Shown: positions 1 to 11,858, counted from the stretch's first letter. The stretch is DNA of 64,000 nucleotides from Symbiodinium sp. CCMP2592 (GCA_905221615.1 CAJNDT010005833.1:70001-134000), one strand, 5' to 3'. Program-made: numbers and translations. The notes: generated from the sequence alone by a model not told the origin.

Positions 1-527
1 CCTCTGGTTCCTTTGTTTGCTCCTCCTGCTCCTGTTGCTCTTCTCCTTCAACCTCAGCCTTGCCAGGCTCACTCCCGGCGTGAGGCTTGCTGCCTCCAGT
101 TGCAGGCAACTCTTCGGAGAGGCCAGCAAGGTAATCATCAGCCATCTCCATTGCCTAAGGTTTGCTTTCAGTGGTTAGAACTGCATAGTTTGATACTAAG
201 ATGATTCGATCTGGAGCGAGCATCATAAACAGCACATGTACTTATATAAGTATGAACATAACACATAGACATGCATATTGGGTACTGCCCACCACTTTGC
301 AACAGTTGGGTAGTATTTACAATGAATGTATATATGTATACATGTATACATATATATGTAGGTATATGCTGATGTATACCAATGGACTGTTGCAGGGTGG
401 GGGCAGTACCTAATATGCATGTGCAAACACATTTCTATTTATGTATATATATATATATATATGGAAGACTGCAACCTATAGTCCACATATACTACTCCAG
501 GTGTCTATGCTTAATATAGGCCGAAAG

Positions 528-570
<43 letters not shown>

Positions 571-2511
571 GGTAGGTAGATCGGTAGGTACGTAACTAGA
601 TAGGTAGGTATAGGAGTTAGATAGGTCGGTAGGTGCTTAGGTAAACTAGTGCTGTAGAATCCACACAAGAGACACTGGGACCCCATATACCTAGATTCCC
701 ATCGAAGCCTCTAGAAGGCATATGTAGGCCTAGACTACGTACCCGGGACATCGGAGGCTGTAGGACGGCCACCGGTTACATCGGAGCTGGTCGAACAATC
801 AAGCTCATCGTATGGGACCTATAGGCTTATATAGAGCCTAGACTAGGTTGTTGTTCCAAGGTTATAGGCGATCAGGGGCAGCGCCGAGGACATCGGAGGT
901 TGTAGGACACCGACAGTAATCGTATATATTAATTAGCTAGGGTTTGAGGAGGCTAGGGATAAGGACATTACAAGACGAGATACACGAAGCTCCTGTTCCA
1001 ACTCCTCGACCGATAGGTTAGCCAAGCACTTTGTGCTCAACAGCTCAGCACAACCAAGACTTTCAATCATCCCTCCAGCCATGGCTTTCACGGCTAGCTT
1101 GTCTAGACTCCTCCACGGCTGAGGCACCAGATTGCCAGCAGGTTTTACACTGTACGGATGCAAACAAGAGCACAAGGGCTGATATAAGTTATTCGTAGAA
1201 TTCTTCGTTTGATTGCTGGCTAGATCTAGAGGAGAGCTCATATGTGGGTACCTAGGGTTGTATAGGGCTAGCCAGGGTTTCTAGACTCTAGACTGCCTGC
1301 CGACACTGTGGCAAAGCCTCTGGTGCTTTGGAACTGCAGAGAAGCAGAGACACGATGCACTTCACATTTTGGCGAGAAGTGGCATTCGAAAGCTCTTGGC
1401 TGCAACTATGTGCGACGAGGACGGCCTGGACGTGGCCTTGTGGTCTTTCGTGGCCCGATTAAGTTGATTGATGTGAACCCACAACCACATTCAAGCATTG
1501 GTCGTTGGAAAACACCATCGGGACTGGAACACCGACCGTTGCCACCATCGGCAGGATGACATGTGGAAAGGTCGCTAGCTGCTCCATAAGCATAGGCAGG
1601 GCTTAATAGGAACCATCCTCAATTATCTAGCTCCTGCACTAGATGCATTTGCAAGGACTGCCTAGATTGGACAATCTTTCTGGGGCTTCGCCTTCTAGGG
1701 AATGGTAGAAACACAGAACCCAAAGTACAGTTGGGGTCTTTAATAATATATAGGATCCATAAGGAAGTTCGGGACACTTGGGGTTCTCGGTAGTGGGTTA
1801 AGGGCCTCTATGGTGACCTAGTTCGAGAATCATCTAGGATGTTTGGGTTCCGATGCTTTTGTTTGGGTGTCCTGGGCGAAATTATCTTAAGTACTAGGAT
1901 TTGGTCACGTCTACGGGTGTGGGACGACAGACGGGGGCCGTTCTGGATGGTTGCAACCGAAACGGAATGGAGACTTAAGGTTAAGCACTACCAAAACCCA
2001 GCTAATAGGTGCGGTCGGGTAAGAGCGCGCTTTGGGCGCCAAAGAGCGCGTTTTGGGCGGGCAAGAGCGCGCTCAGGAAATGCCGACATAGAGAAAAATC
2101 CCGTGGAGCCCCATATCAGCACGAAAAACAATTATCTCTCGCAACCCATATTGGCTACTGCATGTTAATTGTTGTCAGCAAGACGAGAAGCGGGAGCTCC
2201 AACCAGGAAACGACAGCCATCCTACCTACATAGGGATCCTACAGCACCGCATTCGGAAGTATCGGAAAACACTAAGCATCCATCCCAATTGTTGCTCTGG
2301 GCAGGAAAACCCCCTAGTACACACACAGGAATAACAAAATAACACCTTTTACATATACATATATGTACATGTATTAGAAGCTGCCCCCACCCTGTAATAG
2401 TGACTATAAGGATTATATATTAGGGCCCTATTATATTCCTATTATATCCCTATTATACCACTATTACAGGGTGGGGGCAGATTCTAATACATGTATAAAT
2501 AAAGAAATGTC

Positions 2512-2543
<32 letters not shown>

Positions 2544-4710
2544 CGTAAGTGTGGGTCGGACCACTAATTTGCTACTGCAAAACCCTAAAACACCAACTAT
2601 AAAGCCCGGTAACTATGCTCGAAGGTAGCACAAAAACACCATAAACCCAATTAGTCCCCGGGTACCAACTAAGATTCCCCCAGCAGCCCAATCACCATTC
2701 CGCAGGCAGCGGTGGCTCACCGGCAAACCAGATCCTCTCCTGGGCGAAGCAGGCAAATATCTCGTTATGTGTTCCTCGATGGTATCCTGGGTTGCTGTTG
2801 GGGGCACGAGTGATTCAACTATGGAGGCTGTCTTCACATCTATCGATTCCTAGCTACGGAACTATCTAATTGGTGGCTGCAAACAGAGAGGCCTCTAGAC
2901 AAACAACAAGCTTTGTACGGAATTGGCACTGCTTGTTTGGGGTCTCTGTGGGTGTTTAGGACCTTGCAGAATGTTATTTCACTGTGGGGCACTCGTTTTG
3001 TGTCACTGTCACGGCAGCGGACTAGATTGCAGAGTTCATAGTACTCCATAGTATATAGATTTCAGCCAGTCAATGGGCTGACGGGGTGCAGGGGTTTTAT
3101 TGTGGGCCTGTGGGAATTTGGGGCATCTATATGGGATCGGAGATAACAGGCCTTTCGCTAGGGTTTTTTTTAAGGGGTGTGTGCAGCTGGGCACTTTTTC
3201 GTCTCGATGTTTTCTGGGTTGAAGCCACTTCCAACATCTGAGCTATTTGTTTAGGAGATGCCTGGGCTTCCCGGTTGTCATAGGGCTTCCTAGGTTAGGT
3301 CTAGACCCGAAAATCAGGGGCCGGAGGGCCTAGGGGTTCTGAGCTTCCTAGGTCTAGGTTGAAAAGATATGCATAACAGCTGCTTCTCCCTGTGGCCAGG
3401 ATTCGCGAGCTGTTGGAAGGCAGAGGCTGTGGTTTTCAGGATGGGTTAAGGACTTTAGAGTTAACTTCATATATATACCCTATAAACCTTATAGAAACCC
3501 ACAAGCTACGAAACCCTCTAAATCCTCTATAACCCTATAAACCCTGAATCCTTTGAAGGATTTAAAGCTTATAGTTCTAGATCCTGTAAGACCTTATAAA
3601 CCCTGAACCCTTTGATAAAACTTATGAGGTTGTTGGGGGATATAGGTAGCCGGCTACATACTGTCGGAGGCCATGCAAACCTAGCAGCCTAGGTGTTTTG
3701 TTCCAGCTATTGCCAGGATGTGGCTTTTTAGCAGGACAGAATCTTATACATACTCATTTTGAAGACTCGTGCAGGACTGGAAACTAGGTTAGACAGGATT
3801 GTGTCACAGCCCCAGAGAGCTTAAGTTACATCCCCGAATGCAGTATCGATAACACTCCAGCAAGACGAAACCTAGGCTGGGATCACCTGGCAACCTTCCA
3901 ATTCTCGGAAAACCCCTGCACAGTCGACCCTGTATACACCCTACATAGCTAGTTTTAAGCTGAGCTCGTGCTGCGACTGCCACCGAATCTTCACCCGAAC
4001 AAGTGGCAGAACCAGAGACCAAGCGTCTCGATGTGATGAAGGAGCTCAAGGAGACCTGAGATGTACAGGGCTTTCAACACCGTTTATTGCGGGAAGTTCG
4101 GAAGTCACCGGAGCCCTTGCTCCCGGACACGACCCAGGTTCTGAGCAAACCAAGTGGGAGGACAACTTCTCTTGGTGGGCACCTATACTGCTCGGACATG
4201 CAAGAGTCTAGAGCCCCACCACACTCGTCAAACTGCTTTGTGGCGACAAACCAGCCACCCTCCACCACGGAGCAAGTTTCGACAAGACGAGTGGATCACC
4301 TACCGACACAGCATGTCAGAACTACGAGCACGACGTGAGCATCGCCATGATTAGGGCTTGCAGGGTTCTTAAATAGGGGGGCTCATTTACTTAGATAAGC
4401 ACCGCCGCCCTCATCTGATGCTGATTGAACCCAGGGCCGAAACCCTCGATCTAAGCCCCTAGCTAAAACCATATGTAATATCTGCAATGCACTTCCTTAC
4501 CCGGACCAAAGTAGCAGATATATTGCATTGCATCCATTCATGAACCATCGGGCGACTTACACGTGTGCAGATCATGCGGACCAGGATTCTCATGGTTTTG
4601 ACGTTTCCAGATAGCAGCTCCACATACAACCAATCAGCTTGAGCGGAATGGGATGGCACCCACCAGGCTGAGCTTGATCTCAAATTTCTGAGATCACAGC
4701 ATACATACAT
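1..4710 (-). CDS. Multi-exon gene of unknown function, 3' end outside window
   Basis: Nine exons were built from AG acceptors, GT donors and phase: 4710-4561, 4259-4183, 4140-4109, 4055-3995, 3289-3195, 2827-2721, 1436-1366, 1149-984 and 154-<1. Every junction keeps the frame, which is hard to get by chance. Introns range from 42 and 53 nt to more than 1 kb, and one exon is 32 nt. Exon 1 may start at ATG 4,710, just after a TTTATAAA-like string; an upstream exon joining at the AG before 4,672 is the alternative. Readable pieces are WLYVELLSGNVKTMRIL, DNREAQASPKQIAQMLEVAS, TQDTIEEHITRYLP, LSVEELEQELR and ADDYLAGLSEELPA. The part at the left edge is Glu/Gln-rich. About 304 residues are in view. 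No family is recognised. The plus-strand reading at 1,340-1,460 is also protein-like but does not fit the phase chain. Confidence 0.65.
271..420. mobile_element. Fold-back element, family 1, copy a
   Basis: The arms ATGCATATTGGGTACTGCCC (left) and GGGCAGTACCTAATATGCAT (right) are near-perfect inverted repeats, continuing into CACCACTTTGCAACAG / CTGTTGCAGGGTGGGG. The centre holds TA-rich sequence. No ORF is present. Confidence 0.75.
420..650. repeat. TA microsatellites and GGTA tetranucleotide repeat
   Basis: TA runs at 443-463 and 530-566, then TAGGTAGG-type units to about 640. Confidence 0.85.
1560..2366. other. No gene seen
   Basis: This is intron or spacer of the left-end minus gene. A triplet of similar GAGCGCG-containing strings at 2,024-2,075 (AAGAGCGCGCTTTGGGCG type) forms a short repeat. 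Open frames here are short. Confidence 0.4.
2367..2494. mobile_element. Fold-back element, family 1, copy b
   Basis: Arms of about 34 bp: ACATGTATTAGAAGCTGCCC... and ...GGGCAGATTCTAATACATGT. The centre has TGACTATAAGGATTATA and repeated CCTATTAT. A half copy with the same centre is at 32,665-32,725. Confidence 0.85.
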
Positions 4711-4799
4711 TTATAAGGCTAGCTAGGGCTCTCAGGGTTCATTTGGTTGCCATTGGTGAATATTAGGGGTTTAGGAATAGATGGGTTTAGGGGATGTAT

Positions 4800-4804
4800 G
4801 TACG

Positions 4805-4848
<44 letters not shown>

Positions 4849-4912
4849 CCTGATAGGGTTTGTATAATCCTATGTGTGTATATATATATATACATATATA
4901 CATATATATAGA
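4800..4912. repeat. TA microsatellites
   Basis: TA runs at 4,808-4,845 and 4,878-4,910, between the two divergent genes. Confidence 0.85.
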
Positions 4913-5279
4913 GGGGTTTATAGGGGTGTTTAGGGGTTCCGGGTTCAAAGGCCTTTGGGTTTAGAATATAGGTTATTGGGATCGAGGAAGGACGTGTCTC
5001 GGAGAGTGATTCTTGGCTGGTGTCCGTAACATTAAGGGTCCAGAATTATATAGTTTGGATCGATCACGGACCTGGTCGCTTAAGGGATCAACTTTAAAAT
5101 ATGGGTTTAAAATGATATATGTATATAAGGTTTGGGATCGATCAAGGAAGTGGTCTATTGGGTCTCGGAGGGTGAAGCTAGCTTCAGTGGGTTGGGCCGA
5201 GCAGAGTGATTCTGGGCCTGTCAGGGAGTCGGGGTGCTTGAGGGTTCTAGCTAACCATACGGGGTTAATTATGCTGGCC

Positions 5280-6677
5280 TCGCACTGGCTCCCTACAGAG
5301 CCCACCAAACATGCTTCCAAAGACCCGTGTAGTAGCTCCATAGGACCAGACATACATAACGAAATCACATTCAAATTTCCTATCTCAATTACCGAGACCC
5401 AGGACCCAGCAGAAGCAGACCGACTATATAAATGTATTTTGACCAAACCTGAGAACACCCAAGCTGCCCAAAACACGTAACTCCCAGCACCACTTAAGAA
5501 CCCTCGGAAGTTCCCAAGAAGTAATGTACTTTGAAAACCCGTGAGCAGTGCCATGAAGTGTTTGGGGTGTTTTCTCATAGTCGAATCTAGACGAACCCCA
5601 TGAAGCCCAACTAACCGTAAGCTTCCGATAACCCTTTCAAGCCCACCACGGGACATCTTATAAGAGTCACCCCAAAATTAACGGCTTCCTCAAAGCCCAG
5701 TCCAGAAACCCTAAACCACCCTAACCCACGAAAGATCCCTCTAGAAACTCATCTTTGCAGTACCTCTACGAATCGCCTCGTCGTGCAGGTGGCGGATGCT
5801 GTTTCGCCACGGCGTGGGCGACAATGCCTGGGCGAAGGAAGGAATTGAGTTCGTTGATATTGTTGGAGATCAGGTTGATGCGGGGCGATGTTCACTTTAA
5901 GAAGGCTTCGCACATGCGTGTACATGCATGCATATGTACACAGCAGAGTACACAAATACTAAAAAGAGCATCCCCTCGGATGTGTTGTATTCATCGTTCT
6001 GTGCACATGTTTGTAATACCTGTGTATAGGTATACACATCCAGGCACATGTAGATTTCTAGTTCTGTTGCCACACCTAACCGACGACACTCTAGCATGTC
6101 ACATGGGCACGAGTACCAATGTCGGTTAAGAGGCCAACTTCAGGCAGATCAGAAGGATCGGGATCGCGATGAGGATGGAATCTTGCGAGGGTTGCTTACT
6201 GTTCGATGCAGGCAATGTTGGGTTGCCTAATCCGGGTCCTTAAGCAGGCCGGTCGCCATCAAGACGAAAACAGAAACTAAAGCCGCCCACAGCCATTGCT
6301 AGGAAGGCTTCACAGGGTCCGATGCAAAAGTGAAGTATGTTTCTATGTAGGGCCTATTAGGGTCCTAGAAGAGTTCTACATTTGAGATACCTAGGATGTC
6401 TAAAGTCTAAAGGCCTTGCTCATTTCATGGCAATGCAATCACTTCAACCAGACTCGACCACTGTGCACTGAAGAAGCTGCATTCAATGTGGCGTCTGCAG
6501 AGAAGCAGCCGAATCAAAGCTTATAAGATGTTGTGCAGCATTCAAAAACAGGCCAGCACTCGCTCGGAAACCGCAGAAAAAATCCGCGAGCTGACAGGAA
6601 GCCCTGTGCTCTCATCCAGCCAGCGGAAGCACCTGCAGGCGGGGACAGCTTCCAACACCCATATTAGTGTCAATTGA
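5280..6677 (+). CDS. Small multi-exon gene of unknown function
   Basis: Three exons join in phase: 5761-5873 (acceptor after TCTTTGCAG, ends before GTTGAT), 6144-6190 (ends before GTTGCT) and 6452-6677, ending at TGA. They read FRHGVGDNAWAKEGIEFVDI, then DQKDRDRDEDGILRG, then LKKLHSMWRLQRSSRIKAYK and ETAEKIRELTGSPVLSSSQ. An upstream exon at about 5,280-5,477 reads KFPISITETQDPAEADRLYK and ends before GTAACT, but its phase does not join directly to 5,761; a small exon such as 5,599-5,634 may be missing. The C-terminal exon is basic. No domain is recognised. The gene diverges from the minus-strand gene at 1-4,710. Telomere-like CCCTAAA copies start 4 nt after the stop codon. Confidence 0.55.
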
Positions 6678-6680
6678 GGC

Positions 6681-6780
6681 CCACCAAACCCTAAACACCA
6701 AAACCCTAAACCCTAAAATCCTAAACCCGAAACCCTAAAACCCTAAACCCTAAAACCCTAAACCCGAAACCCTAAAATAT
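6681..6780. repeat. CCCTAAA telomere-like tract
   Basis: About 12 copies of CCCTAAA or CCTAAAA variants directly after the plus-strand gene's stop. It is interstitial, not an end. Confidence 0.8.
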
Positions 6781-6879
6781 GTAATCAGACAAGGTCCTGG
6801 GGTCTGCACATCTCACAACCCCTCTACGATACATCATACACAACAGCAGGCCCAAACTCAGCTGGATCTAAAGTCTGCA

Positions 6880-9800
6880 GCAGTCAACAGACACAATGAA
6901 GCACACATGTTGCAGCCTTGCCAACGTGTTTTTTCCGATCCCGTGCTGCTGCGATGCTGGAACGATAGTGCCCATGTGGCCAAACCACATAGGTTCCGAC
7001 GGCAAAGCAAAAGCTGAACTGCTGCTGCAAGGGCTGCTGCCAGCTTTGTATCATCACTTTTCGCATGCTAGTTAGGGTGATAGGAGGTTACATTGTGGTA
7101 CAAGACATATCAAATTATGTAGGGGGTGGCTGCAACTTCGGTACATTAAGATCCATGCAGCTACGATTGCTTAGTTCTGTGCTCTAGAGAACTATGTACA
7201 ATTCTATATGGAGCTAAGTAAAGCTAGCAGACTACACCCTCAGCAGCATGCCTAGGTACACACAGTTGCCTTGCATAACCCTAACTCGAGCTAGTGGCTG
7301 CTCGTGCAGTTGAGACCAGCAAATTGAAGCCACCATTGCATGTTGCCATGCTGGCAACCACAACTGCACCCAAAGATCATAACTCACACGATGGATATGC
7401 AGCACAAAGCCAAATCTCAGCCTACGGGTAGTTCTCATTCGTGCTGTCACCTGAGCAGGCTACAAGACACGGCTGGGCAATGACAACGAGGAGACAGGGA
7501 CACTGTTGAGTTACTAGCGACAAAGCGATGTTGTATGAACTTGTCGAGCATCGGTTCACAGACAGAAATTGAACGGCGTGCTTCATGGCAATCTTCTCGT
7601 AGTTCTTGGGGTTCACTCCGGATGCACTCAGAGCAGGGAAGACGAAGGCCCAGAAAGTGCCCTGTTTGCACAGCTTACCCGCACGGGTTTAGGGCTTCAG
7701 GGGTTTGTGGGGTTTAGGGTTAAAATTAATAGAGTATAATGTGGTTATAGTACAATGGGTATAAAATTAAGGCTTATAAACCCTGACCCAACCCAAACAA
7801 AACAACAATGAAACCGGTATATAATTGTATATTTCTAAAACCCATTCACCTCCCAGCTGCTCGGGTTGTCGAACTTGTCAGCAATATGCTGATTGAACGT
7901 GTTCTTCACGGCGTCAAAGCGAGCTCGAGCAGCGTCGCCTGTAGGTGGGTTGCGACTCGCAAAGGTCTTCCTCTTTCGTCCGGCATCCCGGTCGGTGTCC
8001 GCAGGCTCCTTGACCTCCTTCGCCGAAGCATCATCATGCTCCTTGGTGTCCTTGGGCTGGCGGGCTTTGCCTTTGGCAGTCGCCTTGGCCTTAGCCTTCT
8101 CACCTTTCGCCTGCTTCGGACCAGGCTTTCCACCACCAGGCTTCGGACCAGGCTTTCCAGATCGCTTGGGGCTAGGCTTTCCTGCAGCCTTCAATCCAGC
8201 AGGCTTTGGAGCTTGCTTCTCAATCGGGACAGGCGAGTAGCAAACGGTCTGCTTTCCATGCGGGCTGTCCTTCGCCTCGTCATCATCATCAGACTGTTCG
8301 GGCTCGCGAATCGGAGACTCGGTCTTCCGAGGCTTCTTGGATTGCGGCTCATCCTTGCATGCCTTGGTCGAGCCGCCACGACCTCGGCCTCCACGACCAC
8401 GTCCGCCTTTACTCTTAGTGCCCGAAGCCGGCGGTCGCCCGCGACCTCGGCCTCCACGACCACGGCCACGTTTGGAAGCCGGCTCGTCCTCATCACCTTC
8501 GTCGTCGCTGTTTTCCCCCTTCTTGCCACGTTTCCTCTTCTTGTCCTCGGCCGCCTCCTTGTCGAACTTGTTTCGCTGCTCTACCCGCTTCACCATGTGA
8601 TCCTCCACAGAGAATGCATAACAGCAATCTGCCCTATGTAGTACCTATAGATTACAAAAGCCGATCTATGAGTATAGCTAGCCGTGTTTCGCCAAGGCCA
8701 TATATATTATGAGGCAGACCTTGCCGAACAACCAGAATACTTATAATAAGAGATTAGACCCCAGATATTTATGATATTTTGCACCCTCTTATATAGCCCT
8801 ATTATAAATCGGGACACACTCTAACTTGGTCGCAATCCAAAGAACCGCCCTGCCTTGGGGTCGTAGGTCTCGAGGGTGGGAGTTGCCTTCGGGGGGGTCC
8901 TCTTCGGCGCATTCGGCTTTGCAGGCGGCTCGATCGTTGGCTCCGTAGGGGGATTCGGCGGCTCCCCGTCGTGCGTGCTCCCGTTCGTCTCGGCTGCAAG
9001 AAAGGCGGCCTCACCAGCTTCGCCGTCGTAGGCCTGGGTCTCCTCCTCGTCGGGCTTCAAGCCAGAACCTTTGGAGATCCAAACAACAAAACCTCCTCGA
9101 AAGGCTAACAAACAAATATCAAACTTGATGGCCGAGCTGCTCGAATCCAGCTCGCGAGGCACTGGAGCTGCTTTAGCAGCAGCCTTCCTCATCTCCAGTT
9201 GCTGCCTGCTTCAGGATTACATCACAGAAAAATAGCAAGAACCACTAGCCAATAAGTTATATATAACTTTCAAGAAAGCAACGACCACTGACCACAACAA
9301 TAGCACGATCACAATAGCAGCAACCACTAGCAGTCACTAGCGAAAGATGCTTAATAGGATTATGGAGCAAGAACCACTAGCCCAATCACCTCAAAACCCG
9401 TCAACTTGCCAAAAAAGCAGCACTCACTTGCTGAACACATGCAATCTATATATAGCGATTCACAAATGGCAGGCCTCACTTGCTCCATCCTGATATTCAG
9501 CTGATATCGAACTTGCTGGCGTCTAGGATCGGTATCCACTCTGTCCCCCGAGAAAACGTGAATCTTGCTTCGTGGCATTGGCTTCGGCTTGGAACCACCT
9601 CCTGTTCCCGAAGAGGATGCTGCGGCTAGATCTGGTTTTGCACTGGCATCTTCGACTGGGGATGGCTTGGGATCCACCTTTGCACTGGGAAGCTCCGCCC
9701 GGGATGGCTTGGGATCCACCTTTGCACTGGGAAGCTCCGCCGGGGATGACTTGGGATCCACCTTTGCACTGGGAAGCTCCGCCGGGGATGGGATCGGATC

Positions 9801-11700
9801 CACCATTTCACCGGGAAGCTTCACTGGGGCTGGCTTGGGATCCACCTTTGCACCGGGAAGCTTGACTGGGGCTGGCTTGGGATCAACCTTTGCACTGGGA
9901 AGCTCCATCGGGGATGACTTCGAATCCACCTTTGCAACGGGAAGCTCGGCTGGCATCGAAGGCTCGCCTGCGGATGGCTTCGCCACCTCTGCACTGGGAG
10001 TGCCCATGGTTTCTGAACTCGAAGGAACATCGACTGGTGATGGCTCAAACTCCGCAAGAAGCTCATCCAAGCCATCCGACCCATCCACCTGAGTTTCTTC
10101 CACCTCCATCCCATTGCCCCACCCACTGTCTGCTGACACAACGGTGTCCGTTTCCTCCACTGCATCGTACACGTCATCAGGCCTGATGTCCTCGATGGCC
10201 AGCGGAGCAGGCGGATCCGCCCCCGTGTCCGGCCCAACAGACTCGGTCCAATAGAAACGAAGGATGTTGTAAAAGTCGTCCAAAGCTGTATCCTTAGATA
10301 ACACTATAAACACATTATCAACCTACACTATACCTTTAAGATTTGCATACATACTATATAGTTTTGTATATGTACATATGAACTCTTGAGGAAAGCAGCT
10401 CGGGACTCGGACCCAGTCTTGAGTCTTCGTATCCCGTGGGAAAACAGCTTCTTCAGTCCTTCTGCATCCATGTTCATGACGACAGCATCCGCCGGCAAAT
10501 CCATATCCCGTCTGAAGCGAGTCACCTGCATTATACGAGGGTGCGAATCACTGAAGGCATTTTTAATCAAAATTCTTCAACTTGCCAGCCTCCCTCCTCA
10601 TTAACTCAATGGGGACAGTGCAGCAGTGCTGGGTGGTCGGACAAAACCACTCTGCGATGACCTCCAAAATCCTCGTGTTACACCCCATAGCTTTAACACT
10701 CGGCACACCGGTGGCTTGCAAGCTGGGCCATCAGGAAATGTAGCCCTTCTCACGGGCTCGGCGGCGAATCGTGATTTCCGCCTCCAGGAGCCCTGCAAGG
10801 GTGCCAACTGGAGGCCAGTTGCTTCTCGGGGCTCGCACAGATTCTGTGGAGCTCTCATTCGCCGAACCATCCTCCATCTCTACCAAGGACTCTGCAGACA
10901 TAGCCCAGGCTAGTCTATGTTCACCACGGAGCTTCAAAGCAGGCCGAAAACTGGAACCCAAATCGCGGCACATGAAGATAGAGCATGGATACACAAATCA
11001 CTCCCGAACTTAAGGCAGCTGTTATCGGAAACATGAAGCTCCCGATTCCCGAAAGCGCCTGCTCCTCCAATAAGAAGCACTGCCAAGCCCAGCCACCGGA
11101 ATGCAAATGTACCTGCGATCGCAGGACAAAACGGCGGCTGAGCTATGCGTGCGAAGCTTTCGATTGCTTGATTGACGGGCCGCCAGTCGGTCTTGAATTC
11201 CGAAATAGACCCTAAACACCTCGACCTTAAATAGAGGTAGACCCTAAACACCTCGACCTTAAATAGGGGCACTTCTGCGGTTTGCACAGTCGCAGCGGCA
11301 CATGGGTCAGACATACATGGCACATCTATACATGTCTAACATTCCAAGTGAATTGGGATTTGCAAGTTGGATGAAGTCTGACCTGAATTAGGGATACGGG
11401 CATCTTATATAGAACTATGTTACCTATATAATATATACATATATATATATATGTTATATAACATTATAAGGATGTATGGGATTCAGTATCATGTGGGGTG
11501 CATTGTCCTATATAGGTACATATGGTATATGTTAACACTATGATTTCTGGAGCAAGCAGCTTTCACCATGAGCTCAGAAGCGGTCCTTCGGAGAAAAGGA
11601 CATCAGAGCCAGCTCGCGATCGATCCGAGCAACCTCGGCCTTGTGTGTCCCATGTACCCATGCCGCAACTGGGCCTGATCCCGAAATCCTGCAAACTGTA
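6880..11700 (-). CDS. Multi-exon gene for a low-complexity, acidic and RGG/AT-hook-like protein
   Basis: Exons in order: possible 5' exons at 11,690-11,580 and 11,220-11,000; then 10891-10754, 10714-10582, 10550-10376, 10292-9480, about 9201-8821, 8602-7850 and 7661-7560; possible 3' exons at 7,400-7,240 and 7,060-6,890. Phases agree from 10,891 through 9,480 and at 7,850/7,661. Introns of 31 and 39 nt are implied. The 813-nt exon is acidic and carries a 14-residue repeat. The 753-nt exon holds RGRGRGGRGRGRPP blocks and long Lys/Ala/Pro tracts, typical of nuclear RNA- or DNA-binding tails. The exon at 7,661 reads GTFWAFVFPALSASGVNPKN. No catalytic domain is seen. Joins around 9,201-8,821 are unresolved. 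Between 10,770 and 11,215 the plus strand also reads well, so strand there is less sure. Confidence 0.62.
7850..8602 (-). CDS. Basic RGG/AT-hook-like exon
   Basis: This 753-nt exon starts after TGTGGAG|GA and ends before GTGAATGG. It reads DHMVKRVEQRNKFDKEAAED, then Lys/Arg clusters, two RGRGGRGRGG-type blocks that resemble AT-hook or RGG boxes, an acidic patch (SDDDDEA), then long Lys/Pro/Gly/Ala repeats and RARFDAVKNTFNQHIADKFD. The composition strongly favours the minus strand. A role in chromatin or RNA binding is inferred from composition only. Confidence 0.75.
8821..9201 (-). CDS. Acidic/proline-rich exon(s)
   Basis: The reading QLEMRKAAAKAAPVPRELDS follows an AG acceptor and would join in phase to the exon ending at 9,480. 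A T-rich stretch at 9,076-9,140 may be a short intron. Then comes GSGLKPDEEETQAYDGEAGE and a Pro/Thr/Glu-rich tail to about 8,830. The donor is unclear (GC-type at best). Confidence 0.55.
   Translation of the reverse strand, partial: QLEMRKAAAKAAPVPRELDSSSSAIKFDICLLAFRGGFVVWISKGSGLKPDEEETQAYDGEAGEAAFLAAETNGSTHDGEPPNPPTEPTIEPPAKPNAPKRTPPKATPTLETYDPKAGRFFGLRPS
9480..10292 (-). CDS. Large acidic exon with 14-residue tandem repeat
   Basis: This 813-nt exon of the 6.9-11.7 kb gene starts after CTAAG|GA and ends before GTGAGG, in phase 0 at both ends. It opens DTALDDFYNILRFYWTES, then an Asp/Glu-rich part (AIEDIRPDDVYDAVEE), then seven or so degenerate units of the type LPSAKVDPKPSPAE, then IHVFSGDRV. 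Unit drift is mostly at Pro/Ser/Lys positions, as expected for a disordered linker. Downstream, the frame runs on to a stop at 9,360 if not spliced. Confidence 0.7.
9640..9955 (-). repeat. 42-bp in-frame tandem repeat, about 7 units
   Basis: The DNA unit around GGATCCACCTTTGCACTGGG (plus strand) recurs every 42 bp and encodes 14 residues per unit. The period divisible by three keeps the exon open. Individual units differ by several substitutions. Confidence 0.85.
10376..10891 (-). CDS. Three exons with very short introns
   Basis: Exons 10891-10754, 10714-10582 and 10550-10376 join in phase across introns of 39 and 31 nt (GTGAGA...GCAAG and GTTGAAG...CTTCAG). They read AESLVEMEDGSANESSTESV, then NTRILEVIAEWFCPTTQHCC, then RRDMDLPADAVVMNMDAEGL. 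If the 39-nt piece were not removed, a TGA at 10,731 would stop the frame. The family is unknown. Confidence 0.55.
11215..11275. repeat. Short direct duplication, about 32 bp x2
   Basis: The string around CCCTAAACACCTCGACCTTA occurs twice in a row, followed by ATAG. It sits at the edge of a possible exon of the 6.9-11.7 kb gene. Confidence 0.8.
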
Positions 11701-11772
11701 AAAACAGTTCACGAACTGAAGTTTCAGTGCACGATATGAATAAACGCTTATTCACCGAACAACTAAAATTTA

Positions 11773-11858
11773 AGGCCGTGCGGAAGGTCCAGGAGAGCCA
11801 TGACCCTGAGGAAAAGAGGGGCAAATCCAAGACCCTAAAAACGACAACCTGGAGGGTG
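11773..11858. CDS. Exon-like segment, strand uncertain
   Basis: The plus strand reads AVRKVQESHDPEEKRGKSKT between AAATTTAAG and GGGTGTAAGT, both good splice signals. It could join in phase to a plus exon ending at 11,699 (DPEILQT before GTAAAA). The minus strand has a strong TTTTCCTCAG acceptor in the same place. I cannot decide between them. Confidence 0.35.

Noticed and set aside
1308-1559. 83-codon plus frame
   Set aside because: Another plus frame and a minus exon fit better; only the minus exon (1366-1436) fits the phase chain.
4973-5656. 227-codon minus-strand open frame
   Set aside because: It has no splice or start support, and the plus strand holds a better exon chain; parts look like protein only by chance.
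6681-6780. CCCTAAA tract as a chromosome end
   Set aside because: Tracts of both orientations occur all over the window and are interstitial and degenerate.
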